This document shows positions 1-6,275 of a stretch of 30,230 nt of DNA, piece by piece. How positions within the stretch are numbered: the first letter of the stretch is position 1; each line of letters begins with the position of its first letter. The DNA is from a virus, in the IMG/VR virus record IMGVR_UViG_3300049217_000136, positions 1-30,230 of that record; one strand, 5' to 3'. Below the pieces are notes generated by a model. It did no database searches. It was not told the origin of the DNA and saw only the letters and a list, made by a program, of their open reading frames with translations. The translations under genes and the position numbers were made by a program.

Positions 1-234
1 TCCATTCGAGATCAGGCAGACTGCGGAGCGCGGCACCATGAGCCCGTGGGTGCTGCCCAGGTTTACATTCAGCGCGTTGCCATTCAGGTCGGTGGGCTGC
101 CAGATCAGTTTCCCTGTGCCGATCGGCGTCACGCCGTCCCCGCCGACAATGGTGGTGCCGACGATGATCGTTGTCTGCGCCTGGAGCGCGGCCGCGCAAA
201 GCATCAGGCCAAAAATTGCGGCAATGCGTTTCAT
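1..234 (-). CDS. Partial exported protein, cut by window edge
   Basis: The first 78 codons of a leftward gene are present; it continues beyond position 1. The start at 234 overlaps the stop of the preceding gene as ATGA. The N-terminus, MKRIAAIFGLMLCAAALQAQ, is a good Sec signal peptide with probable cleavage after about residue 18-20. The mature part begins with a Thr/Ile/Val/Gly-rich stretch (TTIIVGTTIVGGDG) and looks like a beta-rich secreted or surface protein. I do not recognise the family. Its place at the far end of the early operon, next to another beta-rich protein, would fit a cargo gene or a tail-tip/fibre component, but a signal peptide is unusual for a virion protein. Function unknown. 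Confidence 0.75.
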   Translation of the reverse strand, partial: MKRIAAIFGLMLCAAALQAQTTIIVGTTIVGGDGVTPIGTGKLIWQPTDLNGNALNVNLGSTHGLMVPRSAVCLISNG

Positions 235-623
235 GCTCCCGCCTCCAGGGCGATGGCAATGGCTTTCCATGTTGTGCTGGTGGGTGAGGCTGGAAGAAAG
301 AAGCCGGCGAACTCCGCAAAAGCGCCGATGCGCTGGCCCTCAGTGGTAAAGAACCATGCACCGTACATCGCGCTGGGGTTGTCCTGCGAGTCAACGGTTG
401 ATTCGAGCGTGCAGCTCGCGATGGTGAGCGTGGTTCCGCTCAGCGTGCAAGCCACAGGCTGGTAGAAGTTGCCGGATTCCGACGTGTCTTCGCTCGGCTT
501 GCCGGCGGCGACGATTGTGTTATCCAGCGCTACAAAGCTTGCGAGTGCATAGATGCGCAACTGCACATCGGAACCGAGCTCCCAGTTAGGGATTGCGACC
601 GAGGCGATGGTGATTGAGGCCAT
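231..623 (-). CDS. Hypothetical beta-rich protein, possibly tail-associated
   Basis: This 130-residue protein starts at ATG 623 and overlaps the next gene by ATGA. It has no signal peptide and few charged residues. It is rich in Ser, Thr, Ala and Val, with a compact beta-rich look (GTTLTIASCTLEST near the middle, YGAWFF and FAGFFLPAS later). No catalytic motif is visible. This composition resembles small phage fibre or baseplate accessory proteins, but that is inference. It is separated from the preceding gene by 27 bases, the first clear gap in an otherwise overlapping chain, so it may belong to a different functional set (cargo or virion-associated) from the early genes upstream. Confidence 0.75.
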   Translation of the reverse strand: MASITIASVAIPNWELGSDVQLRIYALASFVALDNTIVAAGKPSEDTSESGNFYQPVACTLSGTTLTIASCTLESTVDSQDNPSAMYGAWFFTTEGQRIGAFAEFAGFFLPASPTSTTWKAIAIALEAGA

Positions 624-650
624 TAGGCCCCATCTTCACGCGCGCGCGGA

Positions 651-1184
651 TCAGAAGCAGGCTTCAGTGGGAAGGCTGCGCTCTTTGGAGATTGCGCGGT
701 CGCGCGTAGCGGCAAGAAAGGCCCCGAACGAAGAGCGCGAGATGCGCCAGGCCGAGGATCCGCGCGGCACGATCTGGTAAGCCTCGAACTTCCCTTCCTG
801 GATCAGTCGCACCAGCGGCCGGCGGTCTTCATAGCCGAGCGCGATCAGTGCCTCCTCGGAATAGATGGTGTCGCTGAGCGGGAACGGCAGCAGGTCTTCG
901 TCGCGATGGCGAAAGATGGGATTCGAGAGCACGGGCCTGCGGTCGGTCACGCCGTACTTCGTGCGCAGGTAATCGCAAAAGTGGACGATCGAGGAATAGA
1001 GTACGCGCTTGCGCGCGTTGTGCCGGTAGCTCACCAGGAAGAGCAGCTCGCGGCCGCCGCGGTCTTTCATGCCGGCCAGCCGATACACGGTGCCAATGCT
1101 CACGCCCAGGATGTGGCCGCAGCGGCGCACGTCCACGTATTCGCGCTCGGCGAAGGGCAAGATCATCTGGCCTTCCATCTTCAT
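651..1184 (-). CDS. Protein with two helix-turn-helix-like segments
   Basis: A 177-residue protein. The start at 1184 is chosen because it overlaps the GemA-like stop as ATGA and has GGAGG eight bases upstream. Residues about 15-40 (VDVRRCGHILGVSIGTVYRLAG) form an excisionase/MerR-like helix-turn-helix. Residues about 106-150 repeat the theme (YSEEALIALGYEDRRPLVRLIQEGKFEAY, then a basic stretch ending SRSSFGAFL), which looks like a second winged helix of the DNA-binding excisionase type. Two tandem modules suggest a DNA-bending or regulatory protein acting late in the early operon, where Mu places its late-gene activators. It is not recognisably Mor or C of Mu, so that equivalence is only positional. 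Confidence 0.8.
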   Translation of the reverse strand: MKMEGQMILPFAEREYVDVRRCGHILGVSIGTVYRLAGMKDRGGRELLFLVSYRHNARKRVLYSSIVHFCDYLRTKYGVTDRRPVLSNPIFRHRDEDLLPFPLSDTIYSEEALIALGYEDRRPLVRLIQEGKFEAYQIVPRGSSAWRISRSSFGAFLAATRDRAISKERSLPTEACF

Positions 1185-1696
1185 TTCTTTTTCCTCCAGA
1201 TGCCGGCTCCGCGCGCCATCCGCTTCAGGGCCCACCAGGCCTTGTTGGCGTCGGCCGTAGTGCGGATCGCCTTGTCGGAGCGCTTGGCAAACGGGCTGCG
1301 CGTCGATGCCAGAAAGTTCCTGAAGCGCTCCTGGGTCCAGCCGAGTTGCTCCAGCATGCGCTCGATGCGGGCCAGGTCGTCGGCAGTGGCGATCTGCGGG
1401 CTGGCGGCAAACTCCAGGCCGTCCTTGCGGCCGTCCAGGCCGGCGCGCCGCGCCTGCTCGCGGTTGGGCCGCTTCTTGAGCGGCGCCTTCACTCCTAGCG
1501 CCGATTGGATGGAATCGATCAGGAAGCCGGCGTCGTTGCCGGTGAGCGCTTTGAAGCTCTCCACCGGCTTCCCCAACCGCTCTGTCGCCCAGCGGATACG
1601 CTCCTCGCGCGATGTACCCACGCCGATCTCGTGCGCGGCGAGCTGGCTATAGAGCGTTTGCAGCCTTCCGAGTTGTGGCTTCGTGATGAGCATCAT
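1181..1696 (-). CDS. gemA: GemA-like regulatory protein (Mu gp16 family, DUF1018)
   Basis: A 171-residue basic protein. The N-terminus (ITKPQLGRLQTLYSQLAAH), the central GNDAGFLIDSIQ segment and the C-terminal block with WTQERFRNFLAST followed by ANKAWWALKRMARG match my recollection of the GemA/DUF1018 family of transposable phages. In Mu, GemA is a semi-early protein reported to influence host gene expression and DNA supercoiling; here the role is by homology only. It sits in the distal half of the early operon, coupled on both sides by ATGA overlaps. The start has tandem ATG codons at 1696 and 1693. Confidence 0.75.
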   Translation of the reverse strand: MMLITKPQLGRLQTLYSQLAAHEIGVGTSREERIRWATERLGKPVESFKALTGNDAGFLIDSIQSALGVKAPLKKRPNREQARRAGLDGRKDGLEFAASPQIATADDLARIERMLEQLGWTQERFRNFLASTRSPFAKRSDKAIRTTADANKAWWALKRMARGAGIWRKKK

Positions 1697-1971
1697 GTCC
1701 CCGAGTTCTCGCGCTTTTTGAGCGCGGCCTTCTGGTGCGGAGAGAGCAGCGACTTGCTTGGCTTGATCCCTTCCGCGATCATGCGATCGACAATCGCCTG
1801 CAAGTCCGCCTTATGGATGCCGGGCAATTTGTCGCCCTGTTCGCAATAATGGCGATAAGCGTGGCCGGCGCAGAGCGCAGAGTTGATATCGTGCGCGGCC
1901 GTGCCGGAAAGCCTCCCCCCTCGCAGCGCGTCCTGAAATCGCTTCAGTACATTTGCTTTGCAATCGTTCAT
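1693..1971 (-). CDS. Small hypothetical early protein
   Basis: A 92-residue protein. ATG 1971 is chosen because it overlaps the stop of the zinc-finger gene upstream as ATGA; the open frame further upstream is only antisense-like noise in that gene. The sequence is helical and basic towards the C-terminus (SLLSPHQKAALKKRE), with a central Cys/His cluster (ALCAGHAYRHYC) that could bind a metal. No family recognised. It lies between a zinc-finger protein and the GemA-like regulator and is coupled to both. Confidence 0.8.
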   Translation of the reverse strand: MNDCKANVLKRFQDALRGGRLSGTAAHDINSALCAGHAYRHYCEQGDKLPGIHKADLQAIVDRMIAEGIKPSKSLLSPHQKAALKKRENSGT

Positions 1972-2687
1972 GCCGGCACGCTCCCCGATCCCAGGCACCG
2001 CTTGCAGACCGTCGAGCCCGGCAACATGCCGGCGCCGCCGCAGGCCGCACACTGGCGGCAATGGCCCAGCCCGCGGCATTTCAAGCAATTCGATTTGCCC
2101 TTGCGCATGTAATCGCGCGAGCCGTCGTGGTTGTTGCGGTACATCACCGCGGAGCACTCGCAGGCCCGCGATGGGCCGAGATTCTCGGTCGCAACCGCCA
2201 ACGTCTTCGACAGGTCGAACTGGCACGCGCCCGGTGCCGCCTCAAACACCGCATCGCAGAACGCGATAATCCGCTCAGCCGAGAGCCGTTGCCTGTCCCA
2301 CTCGCCCGCATAGTCCGGACCGGCGTACCGAGTGGGTGAATGGAAGCTGACTTGACCGGTGGGAATGTCCACATAGAGCACGCATGCCGTGTCGCATCTG
2401 AGAACAACTTCGGGATCCGGCTTCCATCCGAAGCCGATATCGAGCGCGGAGCCTCCGCCAAGGAGCGCATTACAGAGTTGGGCCATCGAGTAGCCCTTGC
2501 GGTCATAGGCCATGTCGCGGTAGCGGCCCCGGTAAACCTTGGCGCGGGCTGAGCATTTTTGCGCGCGGAAGAGATTCATGGCGATCACGCCGAGTGGCCC
2601 GCGCGACTCCAGGCCGGCATAGTAGAGCCGGGTCTGCTCGCCGTCTGAGCCGTGGTAGAGTTCGCTTGCCTTCATCGGTCTCGTCAT
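1968..2687 (-). CDS. Conserved phage protein with DnaJ-type zinc finger
   Basis: A 239-residue protein from ATG 2687; an in-frame TTG at 2795 is a weaker alternative. Residues about 8-150 (YHGSDGEQTRLYYAGLE, GVIAMNLFRAQKCSARAK, then a YVDIPTGQVSFHSP segment) form a globular domain I recall in many phage and bacterial hypothetical proteins, without known function. The C-terminus (about 175-239) carries CxxC-type pairs: C201-x2-C204, C213-x2-C216-GG-x-G, and C228-x2-C231-x-G-x-G, as in the DnaJ cysteine-rich repeats. This implies structural zinc and a protein- or nucleic-acid-binding role. ATGA overlap with the next gene. Confidence 0.8.
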   Translation of the reverse strand: MTRPMKASELYHGSDGEQTRLYYAGLESRGPLGVIAMNLFRAQKCSARAKVYRGRYRDMAYDRKGYSMAQLCNALLGGGSALDIGFGWKPDPEVVLRCDTACVLYVDIPTGQVSFHSPTRYAGPDYAGEWDRQRLSAERIIAFCDAVFEAAPGACQFDLSKTLAVATENLGPSRACECSAVMYRNNHDGSRDYMRKGKSNCLKCRGLGHCRQCAACGGAGMLPGSTVCKRCLGSGSVPA

Positions 2688-2710
2688 CTCAGCGCCGCCG
2701 GTTGCTTTGT

Positions 2711-2788
2711 TCAAGAAAGTTCCCAGCGGCGCAGGCTCCTGTCGTTGAGGTATTGGGTGGTGCGTCGTGAGTCTCCGACCGCTGTCAT
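2711..2788 (-). CDS. Possible 25-residue microprotein or leader peptide
   Basis: An ATG at 2788 overlaps the receiver-like gene's stop as ATGA, the same coupling used throughout this operon. It opens a 25-codon frame beginning MTAVGDSRRTTQ and ending at a TGA at 2711-2713, 23 bases before the next gene's start. It could be a true microprotein or a short coupling ORF that carries ribosomes to ATG 2687, which has no clear ribosome binding site. The evidence is only the overlap geometry; no homology is claimed. The competing reading is that the next gene starts at TTG 2795. Confidence 0.3.
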   Translation of the reverse strand: MTAVGDSRRTTQYLNDRSLRRWELS

Positions 2789-3210
2789 GAGACAAATTCT
2801 TTGATATCCATGAACAACGAGCGCGGCAGCTCGCGCATCACCGGCTTCTTGGGGCCCCGCTTGCGTATGGTGATGACCTTGATGCGCTCAAGCAACTCGG
2901 CGCTGCAAAAAGGACGCCGCAGAATGGAGTCGGCAAAAAAGTCGGCCCCGGCACCCCGCAGCGTGGGCGCCAACACCATGGAAGGCACACTGCTGTCGAT
3001 TGCCCTGGCCTCGTCAAGCAGTCCGGCGATGCCGGCCAGCGGCCATTCGCAGAGCAGCAGATCGTAAATGCGATCCCGGAACATCTCAACGCCCAGAGCC
3101 GCGCTGCCCGCGACGGTGACGGCGAAGCCGTTTGTGGTGAGCATGAACTTGAGCACGGAAGTTCGGTCTTCGCGCTCGCCCACCAGCAGGATTTGTTTCT
3201 TCGGTCTCAT
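2785..3210 (-). CDS. Degenerate response-regulator receiver-like protein
   Basis: A 141-residue stand-alone protein with a CheY-like pattern: beta1 KKQILLVGE (residues 4-12), helix, beta2 FAVTVAGSAALGVEMF, beta3 YDLLLCEWPLAG (49-60), beta4 VPSMVLAPT (75-83), beta5 DSILRRPF (94-101), final helix SAELLERIKVIT. Every hallmark position is changed: the acidic pair is GE (11-12), the phospho-acceptor Asp is Glu55, the conserved Thr/Ser is Ala81, and the conserved Lys is Arg99. It should therefore be phosphorylation-independent, perhaps locked in one state. A C-terminal tail of about 25 basic residues follows. Its start directly abuts the preceding stop (TGA then ATG). A role in mimicking or binding host signalling proteins is inference. 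Confidence 0.75.
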   Translation of the reverse strand: MRPKKQILLVGEREDRTSVLKFMLTTNGFAVTVAGSAALGVEMFRDRIYDLLLCEWPLAGIAGLLDEARAIDSSVPSMVLAPTLRGAGADFFADSILRRPFCSAELLERIKVITIRKRGPKKPVMRELPRSLFMDIKEFVS

Positions 3211-3465
3211 TCACGCCTCGACGAACTGCACCAGGTTGGAAAAGAACGGATCAGGATGACGGCGTAGAAGGCCGCGCGCCTCGGCATATCTGATTTCGCG
3301 GTCAAGCACTGTGGTCAGCGGCTGGCGTCGGTTGCCGTTCTTGACTGTCACTCCGACATTCATCCAGGGCTCAAAGCCGTGCATCTCGTGCTGCGCGCCG
3401 GCCCTGATAAGTTCCACGGCCGATTCGTCGGCGAGCGCAAAGGCGAGCTCAGTCAGGTTGTCCAT
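3211..3465 (-). CDS. Small hypothetical early protein
   Basis: An 84-residue protein starting MDNLTELAFALADESAVEL. The start at 3465 is fixed by a one-base TGATG overlap with the upstream gene. It has an amphipathic helical N-terminus, a middle GFEPWMNVGVTVKNG and a C-terminus rich in Arg/His/Phe. No family or motif recognised. The next gene downstream is the receiver-like protein, which begins immediately after this stop, so the two are probably made together. Confidence 0.75.
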   Translation of the reverse strand: MDNLTELAFALADESAVELIRAGAQHEMHGFEPWMNVGVTVKNGNRRQPLTTVLDREIRYAEARGLLRRHPDPFFSNLVQFVEA

Positions 3466-3803
3466 CAGTCGCCGCCTTTCAAGTCTTTGAATCGCTCGAT
3501 CATCGCTTCTTCGCGGGAGATATCGAGCCCGTGCAGCTTGCCGACATGGACGATAGCTTGCGCGCGGGCCAGCAAATACGGCCGCGCCGAATCCTGGCCG
3601 CCGAGCCATACGCTCAACGCGCGGGTGAGGTCTTCCCGCAGCGGCATGGGCACCTCACACCAATGCGTGAAACACATCAGGTGCCGCACCTTGATCTCGC
3701 TCGCGCAGCCAGGAATCTTGCAGATGCGAGCCGGCTCTCTGTCTCCGGTTCGCGCCGCACCCTGGATCGCGGCTTCGACTTGCTGCCTTGGACGCACATA
3801 CAT
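3465..3803 (-). CDS. Small protein with four-cysteine zinc motif
   Basis: A 112-residue protein. ATG 3803 is set by a TGATG overlap with the upstream gene. Residues 28-49 read CKIPGC, then about ten residues, then CFTHWC, giving C28-x4-C33 and C44-x4-C49 with His47. This is the CxxxGC...LCxxH type of small zinc finger seen in many phage early proteins, sometimes in HNH-related folds, but no HNH catalytic residues are evident. The remainder is helical (REDLTRALSVWLGG, LLARAQAIVHVGKLHG). Likely a DNA- or protein-binding accessory protein; function unknown. Confidence 0.75.
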   Translation of the reverse strand: MYVRPRQQVEAAIQGAARTGDREPARICKIPGCASEIKVRHLMCFTHWCEVPMPLREDLTRALSVWLGGQDSARPYLLARAQAIVHVGKLHGLDISREEAMIERFKDLKGGD

Positions 3804-4021
3804 CAGCGGCCTCCTTTGGCCTGGCGGAGCCGGGCAACTGAATCGGCGACGGCTGTTGCGTTGCGCTCCAGCACGCCATGCAGATCTGGGATGGTGATGC
3901 GGCCGTCGACTGCGTAGAAGAAGCGGTCGCCGGGCAGGTAGCCCACGACTATGACCGCGTCGGCTTTCTCCCGCAACTGCTCCGCCAGTTTCAGTACGGT
4001 TTGCTCGTTGACGTTGCTCAT
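3803..4021 (-). CDS. Small hypothetical early protein
   Basis: A 72-residue protein starting MSNVNEQTVLKLAEQLREKA; the start at 4021 overlaps the stop of the 38-residue membrane protein upstream as ATGA. A beta-strand-like segment (DAVIVVGYLPGDRFFYAVDG) is followed by a helical tail (VLERNATAVADSVARLRQA). No catalytic motif or family recognised. Its coupling to the neighbours is the main support for it being real. Confidence 0.7.
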   Translation of the reverse strand: MSNVNEQTVLKLAEQLREKADAVIVVGYLPGDRFFYAVDGRITIPDLHGVLERNATAVADSVARLRQAKGGR

Positions 4022-4134
4022 TGGAGCCGCCCGAAGTGCCACGCGAGCGCGATGCCAAGCGCCAGCAGCTCGATAGTTCCCATGAAGATCGTCCAGATAA
4101 AGACCATGGGAGGGTTCGATTCGCGCAGTTTCAT
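4018..4134 (-). CDS. 38-residue single-span membrane microprotein
   Basis: A frame from ATG 4134 to TGA 4018-4020 encodes 38 residues. It has a short charged start (MKLRESNPP) and one hydrophobic helix of about 22 residues (MVFIWTIFMGTIELLALGIA), ending AWHFGRLQ. It overlaps the upstream gene and the downstream gene by ATGA on both sides, which places it in the coupled chain and argues that it is translated. Small phage membrane proteins of this kind often affect superinfection, lysis timing or host division; none of these can be assigned from sequence. Confidence 0.7.
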   Translation of the reverse strand: MKLRESNPPMVFIWTIFMGTIELLALGIALAWHFGRLQ

Positions 4135-4370
4135 GCCGCGCCTCGATTCCCGGTACCGGCGACCAGTTCCAGCACCGGCTCAAAGTCGCGCGACAGAGCA
4201 CTGGGCAGCACGGCCTCCCGCTCTGCCGGGTCCAGGCTCATGATCCAGATGTGCCCTCGATAGGCGCGCTCCCGCGCTTCGATGCCCACCACATAGAGTC
4301 CGCCGGTGCGGCGCTCGCGCACGCGCGAGCCGGGCGGAAACTTCACGCTCATGCTGTCGATGGTCTTCAT
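4131..4370 (-). CDS. Small hypothetical early protein
   Basis: A 79-residue protein starting MKTIDSMSVKFPPGSRVRER. The first half looks like a small beta-barrel (VKFPPGSRVRERRTGGLYVVGIEA, then GHIWIMSLD), reminiscent of KOW/SH3-like folds, and the second half is probably flexible. No named family. Coupled by ATGA overlaps to the winged-helix gene upstream and the membrane microprotein downstream. Confidence 0.7.
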   Translation of the reverse strand: MKTIDSMSVKFPPGSRVRERRTGGLYVVGIEARERAYRGHIWIMSLDPAEREAVLPSALSRDFEPVLELVAGTGNRGAA

Positions 4371-4837
4371 TCTGTTGGCTCCTTCATGGCCTGGCGGAGA
4401 TCCAGCCCGTGCTGGCCCATCAGGCGGTTCAGGTCGTATTCGTTGCGCAGGATGGCCGCGCGGGCGAACAGCTTCACGCCCTCGCGGATGTAGTGCTCTG
4501 AGCCATCCACGCGCTCCTGCGCGGTGGTGGCAAAGTAGTAGCCGCCGGTCTCGCCGTCGCGGCTGGCCACGATGGGCAACCGGAAGCTCATCACCAGCTC
4601 ACGCACGTCGGCCTTGATGGCCCGCGCATCGCTGCCCACCTTCTGCTGCAGCTCGTCGATGGTCATGGCCACGTTGCGCCCCTGGCGGCCGCGCAGCTGC
4701 TCCAGGATTCTGCGCTGGCGCTGGCTCAGCGGCCACGGTCCCTTGTCGATCAGCGCCAGGTGAATCAGGCGCTGGTTTTCGGCCACGGCCTCGCGGCGCA
4801 TATCGCCATCGGTGCGCAGCTCGAAGAGAGTGTTCAT
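4367..4837 (-). CDS. Winged-helix DNA-binding protein
   Basis: A 156-residue protein. The N-terminal half has a helical block (WPLSQRQRRILEQLRGRQG), then a classical phage winged helix: TIDELQQKVGSDARAIKADVREL as helix-turn-helix and LPIVASRDGETGGYYFATTAQE as the wing. This pattern is common in phage replication or regulatory proteins. The C-terminal third is helical and ends RLMGQHGLDLRQAM. It probably regulates early transcription or assists replication; which of the two is not visible. ATGA overlap with both neighbours. Confidence 0.75.
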   Translation of the reverse strand: MNTLFELRTDGDMRREAVAENQRLIHLALIDKGPWPLSQRQRRILEQLRGRQGRNVAMTIDELQQKVGSDARAIKADVRELVMSFRLPIVASRDGETGGYYFATTAQERVDGSEHYIREGVKLFARAAILRNEYDLNRLMGQHGLDLRQAMKEPTE

Positions 4838-5106
4838 TGCACAATCCCCGTCTGCGGCCGGGGCTCGGTTGCCGGGGCCGGATCGTTCTCATGCAGGATG
4901 CGCTGGATCTCGCCCCAGGCGCGGCCCGCGCCCATGGAGAGGATCTGCAGGTTCAGGTCCGCGATCCCCGCGCCTTCGGTGCGGCCCGTGTTTATGGCCA
5001 TGCGCTGGAGGGCTGTGAACTCGCGCAAACCGCGATACGAGGCATCCAGCGTGGCGTAGAGCAGGTCCAGGCGGCTTCGTTGCTCGGCGGTGAGGGTTCT
5101 TGTCAT
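4834..5106 (-). CDS. Small helical hypothetical protein
   Basis: A 90-residue protein starting MTRTLTAEQRSRLDLLYATL. It is predicted mostly helical, with an Arg/Glu-patterned N-terminal half and a Pro-rich tail (ENDPAPATEPRPQTG). No motif recognised. Start 5106 and stop 4834 are both in ATGA overlaps with the zinc-ribbon gene upstream and the winged-helix gene downstream. Confidence 0.7.
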   Translation of the reverse strand: MTRTLTAEQRSRLDLLYATLDASYRGLREFTALQRMAINTGRTEGAGIADLNLQILSMGAGRAWGEIQRILHENDPAPATEPRPQTGIVQ

Positions 5107-5369
5107 CGAGTTACCTCGGCGTTGAAGAGCGACCCCTGTGGCGGCGTCTTACCCTTGTGGCGCGGGCACTGATCCACTTCATGCGCGATCGGGGTTGCGC
5201 ACTTGGCGCACATCTCCGCATCGCAGGTTTTCCCGCGCGGCCCGGTGGGAAAGTCGCAGGCCTTTGAGATCGCCTGGTTATTGCAGAACGTGCACCTGCG
5301 CACGCGCCCACGGGTGCAGATGAATGCCATCACCGGGCCGTCCTTGGTTGGGATTGTGACGACGGGCAT
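5103..5369 (-). CDS. Small zinc-binding early protein (Cys-rich)
   Basis: An 88-residue protein with eight Cys and a following His: C18, C26-x2-C29, C38, C49, C54-x2-C57 and C68-x2-H71. The layout (CTRGR, CxxC, ACDFPTG, GKTCDAEMCAKC, then DQCPRHKG) matches a conserved family of small proteins in Mu-like and other temperate phages that I recognise by pattern only. It probably binds two zinc ions. The function is unknown. Its start shares one base with the preceding stop (TAATG). Confidence 0.8.
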   Translation of the reverse strand: MPVVTIPTKDGPVMAFICTRGRVRRCTFCNNQAISKACDFPTGPRGKTCDAEMCAKCATPIAHEVDQCPRHKGKTPPQGSLFNAEVTR

Positions 5370-5743
5370 TACGCAGCTCCCAGCAGAGACTTGATCGCGG
5401 CTTCAATGGCCACGGCTTTCTGGCCGGCGGAAAGGCGGCCGAAGATGGCATCAAGCCGCGCTTCATCCACCACACCTTCGAGCGCGATCGAGAGCGGCGC
5501 CGGGGCCGCGGGTCTCGCCACGGCCAGTGCTGTGGATGACTTAACATGCGCTGGCTTCGGTGCGGCGGCCTTCGCGGGCCTGGCCGGCTTCTCCCGCTCC
5601 GATTTGCGGAGACCTGCTTTATTGCGGATCGCGTGGACGGTTGCGTCGGAGACGCCATGCCGCGCCCCGAGTTCGCCCGCGGACACACTGAACCCGGCCG
5701 CGAGGATGGCTTGCTTCACTGATTCCGGAGTTGGCTTGTACAC
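5369..5743 (-). CDS. Helix-turn-helix protein with Ala/Pro linker
   Basis: A 124-residue protein starting at GTG 5743, supported by AAGGAG five bases upstream. N-terminal residues about 4-45 form a helix-turn-helix (SVKQAILAAGFSVSAGELGA, then RHGVSDATVHAIRNKAGLRK). A Lys/Ala/Pro-rich linker (PARPAKAAAPKPAHVKS) leads to a helical C-terminal module (DEARLDAIFGRLSAGQKAVA) that may mediate oligomerisation. It overlaps the upstream gene by 28 bases in a different frame. The same frame stays open far upstream and contains a second HTH-like segment; see findings. Probably a DNA-binding early regulator. Confidence 0.75.
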   Translation of the reverse strand: MYKPTPESVKQAILAAGFSVSAGELGARHGVSDATVHAIRNKAGLRKSEREKPARPAKAAAPKPAHVKSSTALAVARPAAPAPLSIALEGVVDEARLDAIFGRLSAGQKAVAIEAAIKSLLGAA

Positions 5744-6177
5744 GAAGGCTCCTTCTGTTGAACGGTTGCGGGTGGCTTGGCTTCCGGCTCGACGGCGGCC
5801 GGGGCAGGAGCTGGCGCGGAAGTCGTGCTCGGCTCGGGCTGCGTGGGCGTGGGCGGCCCTGGCGCGCGCGGCGCGCGCCCTCTCGCGGATAGGAGCAACG
5901 CGAGTCTGCGAGATGCCATATTCCTTCGCAAGATTGTGAGCGAATCCCGCTTGGGCCTCAGCACGTCCGCCGGCCTGGTCACTGGCGGCGCGGGCAGCGC
6001 GATCGCCGCGGGGCGCGGAGCCACAACCACGGCGCGCTTGCCCTTGCACGGCTCGCCCGCGTCGCATTCCCAGCAAAGCCAGTCATCGCCGGCCCGCACA
6101 GTGGCCAGGCAGCAGCGGCAGTCGTCGCATTTCTTGCCGATCGGCGGCGCCACGGGGCTTGTTTCTTCAAGGGCCAT
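5716..6177 (-). CDS. Cys-rich zinc-ribbon protein with Pro-rich tail
   Basis: A 153-residue protein from ATG 6177, with GGGAGG nine bases upstream. The N-terminus has a tight cysteine cluster (KKCDDCRCC, then WLCWECDAGEPCKG), a treble-clef or zinc-ribbon candidate. The middle is basic (VLRPKRDSLTILRRNM). The C-terminal 50 residues are Pro/Ala/Glu-rich and probably disordered (PTPTQPEPSTTSAPAPAPA). Between about 5,880 and 5,980 another frame encodes a more domain-like HTH segment, so this C-terminal half may be the product of a frame change. Function unknown; probably nucleic-acid or protein binding. Confidence 0.65.
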   Translation of the reverse strand: MALEETSPVAPPIGKKCDDCRCCLATVRAGDDWLCWECDAGEPCKGKRAVVVAPRPAAIALPAPPVTRPADVLRPKRDSLTILRRNMASRRLALLLSARGRAPRAPGPPTPTQPEPSTTSAPAPAPAAVEPEAKPPATVQQKEPSCTSQLRNQ

Positions 6178-6179
6178 GC

Positions 6180-6275
6180 TTACTTGCCTCCCTTTCTCGG
6201 CTCGTGCAGCAGCAGCCAGGCCGCGAGAATGACCAGGCCGATAAACGTAAAGAACAGCGGAAGGTCGGGCTTCAT
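6180..6275 (-). CDS. 31-residue membrane microprotein
   Basis: ATG 6275 to TAA 6180-6182. The peptide has a short polar start (MKPDLP), one hydrophobic helix (LFFTFIGLVILAAWLLL) and a basic tail (HEPRKGGK), so an N-out/C-in or tail-anchored topology is plausible. The start overlaps the stop of the preceding 29-residue membrane ORF as ATGA. Likely a genuine microprotein, with no function assigned. Confidence 0.65.
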   Translation of the reverse strand: MKPDLPLFFTFIGLVILAAWLLLHEPRKGGK

